A stretch of DNA of 34,267 nt from contig DBXO01000017.1 in assembly GCA_002309635.1 (NCBI GenBank), positions 1,303-35,569 on the forward strand. The letters are read 5' to 3'. Below the pieces are notes generated by a model. The model saw nothing but the letters and a program-made list of their open reading frames with translations. It searched no databases and was not told the origin of the DNA. This stretch comes from Ruminococcus flavefaciens. Lineage in GTDB: Bacteria; Bacillota; Clostridia; Oscillospirales; Ruminococcaceae. This document shows, piece after piece, positions 25,239 to 33,227 of this stretch (positions within the stretch are counted from its first letter, which is position 1; each line of letters begins with the position of its first letter). The position numbers and the translations under genes were made by a program.

Positions 25239-25257
25239 ATGTTAAGGTATTACCTAA

Positions 25258-27894
25258 TTAAGCATTAGGATCAAGTGTTGATATCTTGTTGAGGAGGAAC
25301 TCCTGAATGCGGAGAGCATCATTTGATGTGATACCCTTGCTGCTGATATCAACGTCTGCGTTGAGCTGACCCTGAGCTGTGATAGACTTGGAGTCTGTAC
25401 CGCCAACGCCATACTTGTTCGGATTAGCAAGTGACTGCATGATGAGAACTGCATCTGCCATATCTACATCGCCGTCGCAGTTAGCATCGCCCCACTTTGT
25501 AACCTTACCGCTTGTAGCAGGCTGAGTTGCAGGCTGTGTAGCAGGCTGAGTTGCAGGCTGTGTAGCGGGCTGGGTTGCAGGCTGTGTAGCGGGCTGAGTT
25601 GCAGGCTGTGTAGCAGGCTGAGTTGTTGTCTCGCCGTCAATACCAGGTGTAACCTCAGGGAAGAGGAGTGCCATTGTACCATAAGCAACAACAGCATCAC
25701 CGGCATGCCAGAATCTGTGATACTGGAACTGGAAGTCCTTGATATCAACAGTGCCGTCCTTGTTATTATCTGTGCCTTCGCCCTTCCAGTACTTCTGAGC
25801 TTCCTGCCACATAGAATCCTGCTCATAGCTCTTACGGATAGAGGAGAATGTAGCGCCGGGCTCGAGCTTAGAACCGTCAGGCATCTCGCCGCTGTAGAAA
25901 TCAGGAATATAAACCTTTTCCTCGAATACTCTCTTCAGGCTGGGATTGCAGTCTGTGAATGTGATACCGATCTCGTCACGGCCCTCTTCATACTGAGCTG
26001 TGAGGAGTCTGTTTGCAAGATAGAGAGCCTTCTCAGCAACTGATGTACCCTCTTGCTTAGCGAACTTAGAGTCAACGTTCTTAGCCTTAGCATAGTAGAT
26101 AAGTGTGTTACAGAGTGAGGATACGCATCCAACGTCTCCCTGACCGTAACCGCCGATCTTACAAGTAAGCTTCTGGTTGCCGTTTTCGTCATATGTACCT
26201 GTCCATGTGTCAGGTGTGCATGTATAGTCTGTATCGCTTGAACCCCAGTCAAGAGTTGAAGGAATAGCATATGTATGAGTATTGCCGTCCTCGTCCTCAT
26301 AATTGAACTGAGTATTCTTCTCGAACCAAGCGATCCATCTCTCAAGAAGCTTGTCAAGAGCTGTCTCAAGGTCGAGTCCGCCGTACTTCTGACCGGACTT
26401 GTCGCCGTTTGTTACTACATAGTAGTAGAGCTCAGCAAGACGCTGTGTTGACCATACCTGGTTACCGATCCAGTGGTTTGAACCAGGGTCAGCATATACA
26501 GGATGAGGAACGTATGCCATATCATAGAATGTAGCGTGGCCAGAAGGATACTCCTCGTAACGACCTCTCCAGCTGTTTGTACAACCGCCAGCGAAAGGAC
26601 CGTCAACGGACTGGAGCCACTGATACATTTCGATCTGTCTCTTGAGAGACTCCTTATAGTCAGACTCTGCGTCCTTAGCCTTCATACCTGCTGTGATATC
26701 GCTATCATAGAGAAGAGCGTAAGCAGCAAGAGGATTCTGATAGAACTGATGTGAGTGTGAGCAGCCGATCTGCCAAGCCCAGCCGTAATCGCCGTAGCTT
26801 GCTGTGAGAGCTCCGCCCCAAGCAGTGTACCATGACATGAGATAGTGCTTGGAATCCATACCTGCTGAAGAATCACTGATCTTTGTATCAACAGCGATCT
26901 TCTTGTAGTACTTATCAAACATATCGTTACGGCACTGGTCACCCATCTTACCTGCGAGACCTGATACCTTTGAATCGCCTGCGTTGTACATATTTGCAAA
27001 ATGTACAGCCTGGATACAACGGTCCTCAGCGTCAGGAGCGTTTGTGAAGGAGTACTGTGAAGGAACCTTGTCCTTACCGTTGAAGATAGCCTTGATACCG
27101 TTACCGTTATCCTTATCGGTGCTCTTCATACCCCATTTAAGTTCCTCAAGACAAGGAGCGGGAACTGTCTCGAAACAAGACTCCTGCTCACCTCTCTGGA
27201 AGGTGTTGATGAATGTGAACTTGCCTTCGCCCTTGGTCTCCTTGCTGAAGCCATACCAGTCGTCAACGTCAGCGAGCCAGTTCATAAGGTAGTAACCGTT
27301 GTCGCTGCTGTATGCAGACTTGAATGTATCATAGATCGGGTTCTCAGCCTTTACGCCGGGCTGCTTAGCAGGATAATCCTCAGGAGAATCGCACTCTTCT
27401 GATGTATCAGCCTTAAGGCCGTCCTTCTGATCCCAGATAGAACTGTACTTGATCTCTGTGTCTCTGCCTGAAGCCTTTGACCAGCCGGGGATCATAGCTT
27501 CCATTGTGTTCCAAGCCTTTGCAAGGTCACCCTTTGAGCCTGAGATCACGTTGTTAGCTGCGAGAACATCGTGCATAGCTGCCATCCATACGATGTATGA
27601 CATAGCCTCTGATGTTGTCTCATGACCGTAGTCAGGAGCCTCAACGATGAAAGTTTCTACTGAATGGTAAGGGATACCGAAGCCCGAACCGTTTGTCTGC
27701 TTGCTGAGGTAGCCGTTTGTCTGACCGTTTGTTACAACATCATCATAGAGTGACGCAAACATGTCAGCATATGTTGTTTCCTTAGCATAAGATGACTTTT
27801 CAGCAGCTGAAGCCATTGAAGGAATAACTGCTGATGCAGACATTGCTGCAGCGAGAATACCTGCTGCGAGAGCCTTATTCTTTTTGCTTATCAT
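25258..27894 (-). CDS. GH48 processive exocellulase with TQPA-repeat linker and dockerin
   Basis: GH48 enzymes are the major processive, reducing-end cellobiohydrolases of cellulosomes. Of the 878 residues, 1-31 are a Sec signal peptide (MISKKNKAL..., ASAA). The (alpha/alpha)6 catalytic module spans about 35-740. It has EAPDYGHETTSEAMSYIVW, whose Glu96 in TTSEA is the expected catalytic acid, and a KDFQFQYHRFWHAGDAVVAYG segment near its end. Nine perfect TQPA units (about 757-793) form the linker. The dockerin (about 799-870) has loops DANCDGDVDMAD and DVDISSKGITSND, a different type from the transglutaminase-associated dockerins here. The ATG at 27894 has GAGGGG nine bases upstream. It has its own consensus promoter, structured leader and terminator, so it is monocistronic. 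Confidence 0.97.
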   Translation of the reverse strand: MISKKNKALAAGILAAAMSASAVIPSMASAAEKSSYAKETTYADMFASLYDDVVTNGQTNGYLSKQTNGSGFGIPYHSVETFIVEAPDYGHETTSEAMSYIVWMAAMHDVLAANNVISGSKGDLAKAWNTMEAMIPGWSKASGRDTEIKYSSIWDQKDGLKADTSEECDSPEDYPAKQPGVKAENPIYDTFKSAYSSDNGYYLMNWLADVDDWYGFSKETKGEGKFTFINTFQRGEQESCFETVPAPCLEELKWGMKSTDKDNGNGIKAIFNGKDKVPSQYSFTNAPDAEDRCIQAVHFANMYNAGDSKVSGLAGKMGDQCRNDMFDKYYKKIAVDTKISDSSAGMDSKHYLMSWYTAWGGALTASYGDYGWAWQIGCSHSHQFYQNPLAAYALLYDSDITAGMKAKDAESDYKESLKRQIEMYQWLQSVDGPFAGGCTNSWRGRYEEYPSGHATFYDMAYVPHPVYADPGSNHWIGNQVWSTQRLAELYYYVVTNGDKSGQKYGGLDLETALDKLLERWIAWFEKNTQFNYEDEDGNTHTYAIPSTLDWGSSDTDYTCTPDTWTGTYDENGNQKLTCKIGGYGQGDVGCVSSLCNTLIYYAKAKNVDSKFAKQEGTSVAEKALYLANRLLTAQYEEGRDEIGITFTDCNPSLKRVFEEKVYIPDFYSGEMPDGSKLEPGATFSSIRKSYEQDSMWQEAQKYWKGEGTDNNKDGTVDIKDFQFQYHRFWHAGDAVVAYGTMALLFPEVTPGIDGETTTQPATQPATQPATQPATQPATQPATQPATQPATQPATSGKVTKWGDANCDGDVDMADAVLIMQSLANPNKYGVGGTDSKSITAQGQLNADVDISSKGITSNDALRIQEFLLNKISTLDPNA
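25517..25624 (-). repeat. Nine 12-bp units encoding the TQPA linker
   Basis: Nine 12-bp units alternate between two main variants, so a 24-bp higher-order unit is visible. Each encodes Thr-Gln-Pro-Ala, joining the GH48 module to the dockerin. The low codon variation suggests recent expansion and possible copy-number variation between strains. Confidence 0.9.
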
Positions 27895-27944
27895 TTGTTT
27901 TTACCCCTCTCGTAATAATATAGTGGTTAAAAAGTGGATAATGT

Positions 27945-28020
27945 CCCCGAAAGGCTTTATTTCGGGGCGCTTATACGAAAATACTTCGTACCTGTGTACA
28001 TTTTCACGCCAGTGTACACA
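27945..28020 (-). promoter_or_regulatory. Three inverted repeats in the GH48 mRNA leader
   Basis: Within the predicted ~140-nt leader are three perfect inverted repeats. CCCCGAAA/TTTCGGGG (27945-27952, 27960-27967) is 8 bp with a 7-nt loop. TACGAA/TTCGTA (27974-27979, 27985-27990) is 6 bp with a 5-nt loop. TGTGTACA/TGTACACA (27993-28000, 28013-28020) is 8 bp with a 12-nt spacer. They could stabilise the mRNA or, for the TGTACA pair, act as an operator just downstream of the start site. Confidence 0.6.
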
Positions 28021-28042
28021 CTCCCAAACTATTTTCAAAATT

Positions 28043-28071
28043 ATTATAGCCCACCTTTTAATTTGTGTCAA
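28043..28071 (-). promoter_or_regulatory. Consensus sigma-A promoter of the GH48 gene
   Basis: On the minus strand perfect TTGACA (28066-28071) and perfect TATAAT (28043-28048) are separated by 17 bp. Transcription should start near 28036, giving a leader of about 140 nt. Such a strong promoter fits a major cellulosomal enzyme. Confidence 0.85.
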
Positions 28072-28115
28072 CAGTTTATATTGTTTTCAGTTTTGAGCCA
28101 AGTCATTTTTGTTGC

Positions 28116-28149
28116 AATGCACACAATGGCAAATCCTTTTTTGTGCATT
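28116..28149. promoter_or_regulatory. Operator-like inverted repeat upstream of the GH48 promoter
   Basis: AATGCACA (28116-28123) and TGTGCATT (28142-28149) form a perfect 8-bp inverted repeat with an 18-bp spacer, about 45-78 bp upstream of the GH48 -35. A regulator site is possible; no known consensus was recognised. Confidence 0.3.
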
Positions 28150-28185
28150 TTATCCACTGAGCCGCAGTCTCGTTTTCTTCGTATT

Positions 28186-28202
28186 TTAACAAAATATTAA
28201 CA
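28186..28202 (+). promoter_or_regulatory. TTAACA direct repeat (PhoP-box-like pair)
   Basis: TTAACA (28186-28191), five bases, then TTAACA (28197-28202). This is the spacing and sequence of a Gram-positive PhoP half-site pair. It has no obvious -10 directly downstream and may be an upstream accessory site. Confidence 0.4.
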
Positions 28203-28232
28203 AGTTTCGTTTTGTAACAAAAGCTTCCAAGA

Positions 28233-28284
28233 TTCATCTTCTCCTCAATTTTTCCTCACAAAATCCTCACACAATAGCTATAAT
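28233..28284 (+). promoter_or_regulatory. Four hexamers at 11-bp spacing followed by TATAAT
   Basis: TTCATC (28233), CTCAAT (28244), CTCACA (28255) and CTCACA (28266) each start exactly 11 bp apart. A TATAAT (28279-28284) follows with no good -35. This is the arrangement of promoters activated by OmpR/PhoB-type response regulators. Confidence 0.45.
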
Positions 28285-28341
28285 ATTTACCTGACAGCGT
28301 ACAATTTCAATGATACATTGATTTCAGCAGCTCAAGTCAAA

Positions 28342-28395
28342 TTAACATTTTATTCACATATTATTCATCTTGTGTTAATATTATTCTGCGATAAT
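28342..28395 (+). promoter_or_regulatory. Four PhoP-box-like hexamers at 11-bp spacing with a downstream -10
   Basis: TTAACA (28342), TTCACA (28353), TTCATC (28364) and TTAATA (28375) start exactly 11 bp apart with N5 spacers. A GATAAT -10 (28390-28395) follows. In B. subtilis PhoP-activated promoters have four TT(A/T/C)ACA-like repeats in this position. It is the likely promoter of the ABC transporter operon at 28476. The identity of the regulator is inference. Confidence 0.55.
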
Positions 28396-28475
28396 AAAAC
28401 AGTATGTTATGCTGAGGTAATTGCACCCGCTTTTACCCGAAAAATAATTGATTTCTGATCGGAAAGGAGCGCCTC

Positions 28476-29507
28476 ATGGTCACTATTGAAAATCTTACAA
28501 AATTTTACGGCAGTAACCGTGCCGTCAATCATATAAGCTTTACAATAAACGATAATGAGATACTCGGTTTTCTCGGCCCCAACGGCGCGGGAAAATCAAC
28601 TACCATGAACATGATAGCAGGCTATCTGCCCATGTCCGACGGTACTGTTAACATCTGCGGTTCCGACATAACAAAAGACCCGCTCAAGGCCAAGGGCAAC
28701 ATCGGCTATCTTCCCGAGATACCGCCTGTATACCCCGATATGAAGGTAAAGGAGTACCTCTCCTTCTGCGCAGGTCTTAAAAAGGTCCCGGGAAGCAAGC
28801 GCAGAGACGAGATCGAGCGCGTTATGAAGCTTCTCAAGATAAAGGACGTCGAGGGCAAGCTGATACGCAATCTCTCAAAGGGCTACAAGCAGCGTGTGGG
28901 CTTCGCGCAGGCACTGCTGGGCGATCCTAAGTTCCTTATACTGGACGAGCCCACCGTAGGTCTCGACCCAAATCAGGTGGCAGAGGTAAGAGCTCTCATA
29001 AAGAGCCTGAAAAAGGACCATTCCGTTATATTCAGCTCCCACATACTCAGCGAAGTCAGCGCGGTATGCGACAGGGTCGTCATTATCAACAAGGGCGACA
29101 TCAGAGCCATAGATACTATCGAGAACCTTGAAAAGTCATTCTCCAGAACTCTCGTACTCCACGTCAAGGTCAAGGGTGACAAGGCGAAGGCTGCGTCCAT
29201 AATCGAAATGACTCACGGCGTCAGGGAGATAATGGACATCGACGACGAGGGCAGCAGCATCTACGAATTCAAGGTGCAGCTTGAGGGCGAATCCGACGCA
29301 ATAAGGGACACCATCATGGCCGACTGTATCAGGAACGGCATCAGCATCCTTGAGATATACACTGAAAAACCCGACCTTGAAAGCGTTTTCATCGAGCTTA
29401 TAAACCGCCCCGTGAAGAAATCGGGACTGGAGGAGCTCCTTGAGGAAACCCCCGACGAGTCGGGAGCAGATAACGGCGAAGCCGAAGAAGAAAAGGAGGA
29501 AGAGTAA
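28476..29507 (+). CDS. ABC transporter ATP-binding protein, GldA-like
   Basis: This is the ATPase of a Gld-type ABC transporter. The 343 residues show Walker A GPNGAGKSTTMNM, the signature LSKGYKQRVG, Walker B FLILDEPTVGLDP and the H-loop SSHILSE. An extra C-terminal domain (about 220-320) follows, as in the CcmA/NatA/GldA group, with a strongly acidic end (Glu-rich from about residue 318). The ATG has AAAGGAG six bases upstream. It is the first gene of a four-gene unit with permease, GldG-like and DUF4340 genes. Gld names come from gliding Bacteroidetes, but such cassettes are also found in non-gliding Firmicutes, so gliding is not implied. The substrate is unknown. Confidence 0.9.
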   Translation: MVTIENLTKFYGSNRAVNHISFTINDNEILGFLGPNGAGKSTTMNMIAGYLPMSDGTVNICGSDITKDPLKAKGNIGYLPEIPPVYPDMKVKEYLSFCAGLKKVPGSKRRDEIERVMKLLKIKDVEGKLIRNLSKGYKQRVGFAQALLGDPKFLILDEPTVGLDPNQVAEVRALIKSLKKDHSVIFSSHILSEVSAVCDRVVIINKGDIRAIDTIENLEKSFSRTLVLHVKVKGDKAKAASIIEMTHGVREIMDIDDEGSSIYEFKVQLEGESDAIRDTIMADCIRNGISILEIYTEKPDLESVFIELINRPVKKSGLEELLEETPDESGADNGEAEEEKEEE

Positions 29508-29508
29508 T

Positions 29509-30243
29509 ATGTTTCCTATTTATAAAAAGGAGCTGCAATCCTTCTTCTACACTCCTTTTGCCTACGCTATAGCAGCTCTCTTCATGCTGCTCTTCACTCT
29601 GCCATTGGCAGGAGCCATAGGTGATATGGACGGTATCAACACCCTGAGCTTCTCGTTCACCGAGATGTTCTACGCGGTAATACTCTACTTCATCTTCCTT
29701 ATCCCCATTCTCACCATGAGGACCTTTGCGGACGAGCGCAAGAACGGCACCGAGGTGCTGCTCATGACCTCGCCTGTCAGCGTGGCCAGGATAGTCATAG
29801 CAAAGTTCCTCGCAAACCTTACGGTTTACATTTTCATGCTGGCATGCTCTCTTTTCTTCCCCATACTCACAGCAATAAAGGGAGAAGTTGTAATGAGCCA
29901 GCTCATATGCGCATATATAGGCATCTTCTGCTGGGGAGCCATGTACATCGCGCTTGGTATGCTCATCTCCTCCTTCACCGAGAACTCAATTATCGCAGCT
30001 ATCGTGGGAGAAGTAATCATGTTCATACTCCTCTACGTTGATGAGTTTGCAAACTCGGGCTTCATCTCACAGTTCCCGAAGCTCCAGTCTGTCCTCTATT
30101 CATTCGCAGCAAAGCCGAGATTCGCATACTTCTCCGAGGGCTTCCTCCGTATTTCGGACATTGTGTTCTTCGGTTCGGCAGTAATCGTACTTCTCGCATG
30201 GACATTCATCTCCATCGAGAAAAGACGCTGGAACAGGGGGTAA
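29509..30243 (+). CDS. ABC transporter permease, GldF-like
   Basis: This 244-residue membrane protein has six predicted helices and starts MFPIYKKELQSFFYTPFAY, the conserved opening of GldF/NosY-type permeases. RTFADERKNGTEVLLMTSPVS follows near residue 66. The start is ATG 29509, one base after the ATPase stop, with AAAAGGAGG upstream in the ATPase gene. An upstream in-frame ATG at 29440 would overlap the ATPase coding region. It forms the membrane channel with the preceding ATPase. Confidence 0.88.
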   Translation: MFPIYKKELQSFFYTPFAYAIAALFMLLFTLPLAGAIGDMDGINTLSFSFTEMFYAVILYFIFLIPILTMRTFADERKNGTEVLLMTSPVSVARIVIAKFLANLTVYIFMLACSLFFPILTAIKGEVVMSQLICAYIGIFCWGAMYIALGMLISSFTENSIIAAIVGEVIMFILLYVDEFANSGFISQFPKLQSVLYSFAAKPRFAYFSEGFLRISDIVFFGSAVIVLLAWTFISIEKRRWNRG

Positions 30244-30249
30244 GCTGAA

Positions 30250-31824
30250 ATGAAGAAAAAGAAATTCAACCTTTCGGGCACACTGGCATTACTGCTGGCA
30301 CTCCTTGTGCTGCTGATATTCATACCTATAAATATCATCGCAGGCATGTTCGACAAGGGTTACGACATGACGCCCAAGAAAAAATATACTCTCGATCAGA
30401 AGACCGTCGATCTCCTCGACAGGACCTCCGGTCAGCAGATAGACATCTACTATCTGTCGCTCCTCAAATACTTCAAGGACTCAAAGGTCTCCGACCTCCT
30501 CCCCCTATATCATACGCTCACACAGCTTGAGGAGAGGGAAAATATCAAGCTCACCTGCTTCCGCCCCAACGAGAACCCTGCTATCACGCAGGAGCTCGAC
30601 CCCGAGGGGCTCCTCGGCACCTACGAGGGCGACATCTTCGTAAAGTGCAACGGCATAATCAAAAAGGTAAGCCGCGACAAGATATTCCAGAAAGGCGCTG
30701 ACGGCTCAAGTCAGTACGCAGGCGAGGAGCTTATAGCAGCAGCTATAGACACCTGCTCCAAGGGCTTTCTGCCTACTGTTTATTTCCTGAAAGGACACGG
30801 TGAAAAGACTATCGAAGAGAATTTCTCCAATTTCGCCGCTATACTCAAGACCAACAACTACGATGTACATGAGCTCGACCTCGGCGCAGAGGGAGCAATC
30901 CCCGCAGACGCAAAGATAATCTACCTTACAGGTCCGACAAAGGACTTAACGGACAAGGAAAGAGACCTCCTCATGGACTATGCCGACAACGGCGGCGCAA
31001 TGTCCTTCCTCCTCGATCCCTGCGGCACAAAGGGACGCTTCTACAACATCGAAAAGATAATGGAAGAGTTCGGACTTATCCTCGATTACAACATCGTTAC
31101 CGAGACAACAGCCGCAAATAAACTCAACGATCCCAATCAGGTGCAGAGCGAGAACTTCTTCCGCGTAGAATACCCCGCAGGCGCTCAGGCAGGTGCCGAA
31201 CTCACACAGGACCTCACCACCGATCTTAATATGATCCTCAGCGGTGCCACGGCAGCGGACAGCAATCAGGAAACAAAGCTCATAGCAGGTATATCCTACC
31301 CGAGAAGCCTTACAGAAATACCAGATGATTCGTTCCCTGCCGCTTCATACGTAGAGCGCTCGTCTATAATAAGAAACACTCCCGGAAACGACGGTGCCTA
31401 CACCACTGTAAGCAAGTCTATGGGCGGCGACGATATAACAGCTGCCGAAGCTGATGAAAAGCTCAGCGGCATCGCACTTGATTTCGGATATTACTCCTAC
31501 AACAAGCAGACACAGGCAAAGCTCATAGTGATCGGTACAACAGCTCCTATCGACGATGTAGTATGCACTCCCACAGTCGATGTCCCTAACAACAAATACT
31601 ACGTATCCAGCTCCAGCGGCACAAGAATGCTCACAGTATTCTCGAACACATGGCTTTACGACAGTGATATACAGTTCGGCGTCGGCAACAAGATAAACGC
31701 CTACGACCGCATGGTATTCAGGGACGCAAAGGACGCAACGGGCACTATAGTGCTTCTCTACGTTATCCCTGCTGTTTTAGCCGCTTTAGGCGTAGTTGTA
31801 TGGCTTAAAAGGAGAAATTCCTGA
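30250..31824 (+). CDS. GldG-like auxiliary component of the ABC transporter
   Basis: This 524-residue protein has an N-terminal transmembrane helix (about 10-33), a large extracytoplasmic region, and a C-terminal helix (about 498-518) ending in KRR. The extracytoplasmic part has the GldG/ABC-transporter auxiliary pattern, with TLDQKTVDLLDRTSGQQIDIYYL, VYFLKGHGEKTIEENFSNFA and AKIIYLTGPTKDLTDKERDLL, then a DYADNGGAMSFLLDP segment. This family is thought to work with the GldA-GldF transporter at the envelope; its biochemical role is not known. AGGGGG stands nine bases before the ATG, six bases after the permease stop. Confidence 0.85.
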   Translation: MKKKKFNLSGTLALLLALLVLLIFIPINIIAGMFDKGYDMTPKKKYTLDQKTVDLLDRTSGQQIDIYYLSLLKYFKDSKVSDLLPLYHTLTQLEERENIKLTCFRPNENPAITQELDPEGLLGTYEGDIFVKCNGIIKKVSRDKIFQKGADGSSQYAGEELIAAAIDTCSKGFLPTVYFLKGHGEKTIEENFSNFAAILKTNNYDVHELDLGAEGAIPADAKIIYLTGPTKDLTDKERDLLMDYADNGGAMSFLLDPCGTKGRFYNIEKIMEEFGLILDYNIVTETTAANKLNDPNQVQSENFFRVEYPAGAQAGAELTQDLTTDLNMILSGATAADSNQETKLIAGISYPRSLTEIPDDSFPAASYVERSSIIRNTPGNDGAYTTVSKSMGGDDITAAEADEKLSGIALDFGYYSYNKQTQAKLIVIGTTAPIDDVVCTPTVDVPNNKYYVSSSSGTRMLTVFSNTWLYDSDIQFGVGNKINAYDRMVFRDAKDATGTIVLLYVIPAVLAALGVVVWLKRRNS

Positions 31825-33194
31825 TGAATAAACGAATAATCGCTCTTATAGTGCTGCTGCTCATGGCAGCAGCCTCCATAGGCACCATGCTCCTGTTAAA
31901 AGGCAAAAAGAACAAGGAGGAGCAGCAGGCACAGGAACAGCTGAATGACAACGTGCTCTTCAGCTTTGACCCCTACTCCCCCACTCAGCTCGTCTTCAGA
32001 AAAGGTGACGAGTCCTATACATGCAAGCTCGAAGATGAAAACTGGGTGCTTGAATCGGGAGAATTTCCCGTTGACCAGACCTACTGTCAGCTTGTATGCT
32101 CATACTGTTCAAACCTCACAGCTTCGGAAAACTACGGCGAGATAACCGATGAAAAGCTGAAAATGTATGGTCTCGAGCAGCCTGACACAGTTGAGATAAC
32201 CGAACCGAAAGGAACTCATATCATCAACATCGGCAGCGAGAGTCCCACAGGAGACTATTGCTACGTTACCGTAGAAGGCAAGAATAACGTTTACGCAGTA
32301 CCAATAGTCCGCGGAAGCGTTCTTAAACTCGACAGGCTCCTCATCAAGAACAAGGAGCTGCTCCCCTACACGCTCTACGACCTCAAGGAGGTTACAGTAT
32401 ATAAGGACGGAAAGGTCACCTGTGACCTTACTTATGACGAAAAAGACAGCAAATGGGTACTTCCCGCAGAGTACTCGCAGCTCACCCTTGACCAGACCGA
32501 GGTAACGGCAAAGTTCAACAATATCGTCCGTATCGAAGCGGAGGAAATGATGGACGAAAAGCTTGATGACCTTAAGAAATACGGCTTTGACAAGCCATAC
32601 GGCGAGGCAGTCGTAAAGGGCCTCGACGGCAGCGAGCATCATCTGCTCGTAAGCATAAAGGAGGACGAGCCGCAGTACTGCTACGTGCTTGTCGATCATG
32701 AGCAGGTAGAGATGTACTACACCTCTGATCTGAACTTCACACAGTGTACTCCATACGATTACATCGTACAGAACTACAACGTGGAGAGCTACCCCAACAT
32801 AAGCGGCTTCACATTCAAATTCAAGGATAATGACGATACCTGCAAGCTCGATGTCAAGGCAAACGAATGCACCTACAACGGCAAGTCCGTAGACATCAGC
32901 TCTTCTGAGTTATATCTTGCGCTCAACAACTTCTGCAACTCATTCACGGTACTCAAGCTCACAGGCACAGATATCAAAGTCAAACCCGAGCTCAAGGACC
33001 CGGAACTGTCAGCAGTCATCGAGAACAAGGACGGCGGCAGGATCAGGATAGACCTTGTAAAGGGCGAGGAAACAAGATATTATGTATTCCGCGACGGAAA
33101 ATACATCGGAGCCTATGTTGACGAATCAATGCTCACAGGCCGTAATTCAGTAAGCGACTTCTGCCTCAAATTCAAAAAACTCGCAAATATATAA
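31824..33194 (+). CDS. DUF4340 domain protein, membrane anchored
   Basis: This 456-residue protein has one N-terminal transmembrane helix (about 5-25) followed by KGKKNKEEQQAQEQ, then an extracytoplasmic region. Two similar halves can be seen. Each has a segment of the type KxYGxxxP, then a beta-rich stretch with Gly-Ser/Asp and a tyrosine-containing strand (near residues 110-165 and 250-300), consistent with tandem DUF4340 units. DUF4340 genes regularly follow gldG-like genes, and this one overlaps the upstream stop by one base (TGATG) with AAAAGGAG nine bases before it. No enzymatic motif was seen. It is probably a structural or substrate-contacting partner of the transporter. Confidence 0.85.
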   Translation: MNKRIIALIVLLLMAAASIGTMLLLKGKKNKEEQQAQEQLNDNVLFSFDPYSPTQLVFRKGDESYTCKLEDENWVLESGEFPVDQTYCQLVCSYCSNLTASENYGEITDEKLKMYGLEQPDTVEITEPKGTHIINIGSESPTGDYCYVTVEGKNNVYAVPIVRGSVLKLDRLLIKNKELLPYTLYDLKEVTVYKDGKVTCDLTYDEKDSKWVLPAEYSQLTLDQTEVTAKFNNIVRIEAEEMMDEKLDDLKKYGFDKPYGEAVVKGLDGSEHHLLVSIKEDEPQYCYVLVDHEQVEMYYTSDLNFTQCTPYDYIVQNYNVESYPNISGFTFKFKDNDDTCKLDVKANECTYNGKSVDISSSELYLALNNFCNSFTVLKLTGTDIKVKPELKDPELSAVIENKDGGRIRIDLVKGEETRYYVFRDGKYIGAYVDESMLTGRNSVSDFCLKFKKLANI

Positions 33195-33196
33195 AC

Positions 33197-33227
33197 AAAA
33201 AGCAGCACATCATGTGCTGCTTTTTTT
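33197..33227. terminator. Bidirectional terminator between the ABC operon and spoIIID
   Basis: AGCAGCACA (33201-33209), TCA loop, TGTGCTGCT (33213-33221) has a T run after it on the plus strand (to 33227) and T-rich sequence on the minus strand. It fits the ends of both the DUF4340 gene and spoIIID. Confidence 0.85.

Noticed and set aside
25517..25624. Regular short repeats that could suggest a CRISPR array
   Set aside because: The units are 12 bp, have no spacers and lie in frame within the GH48 gene, coding for TQPA.
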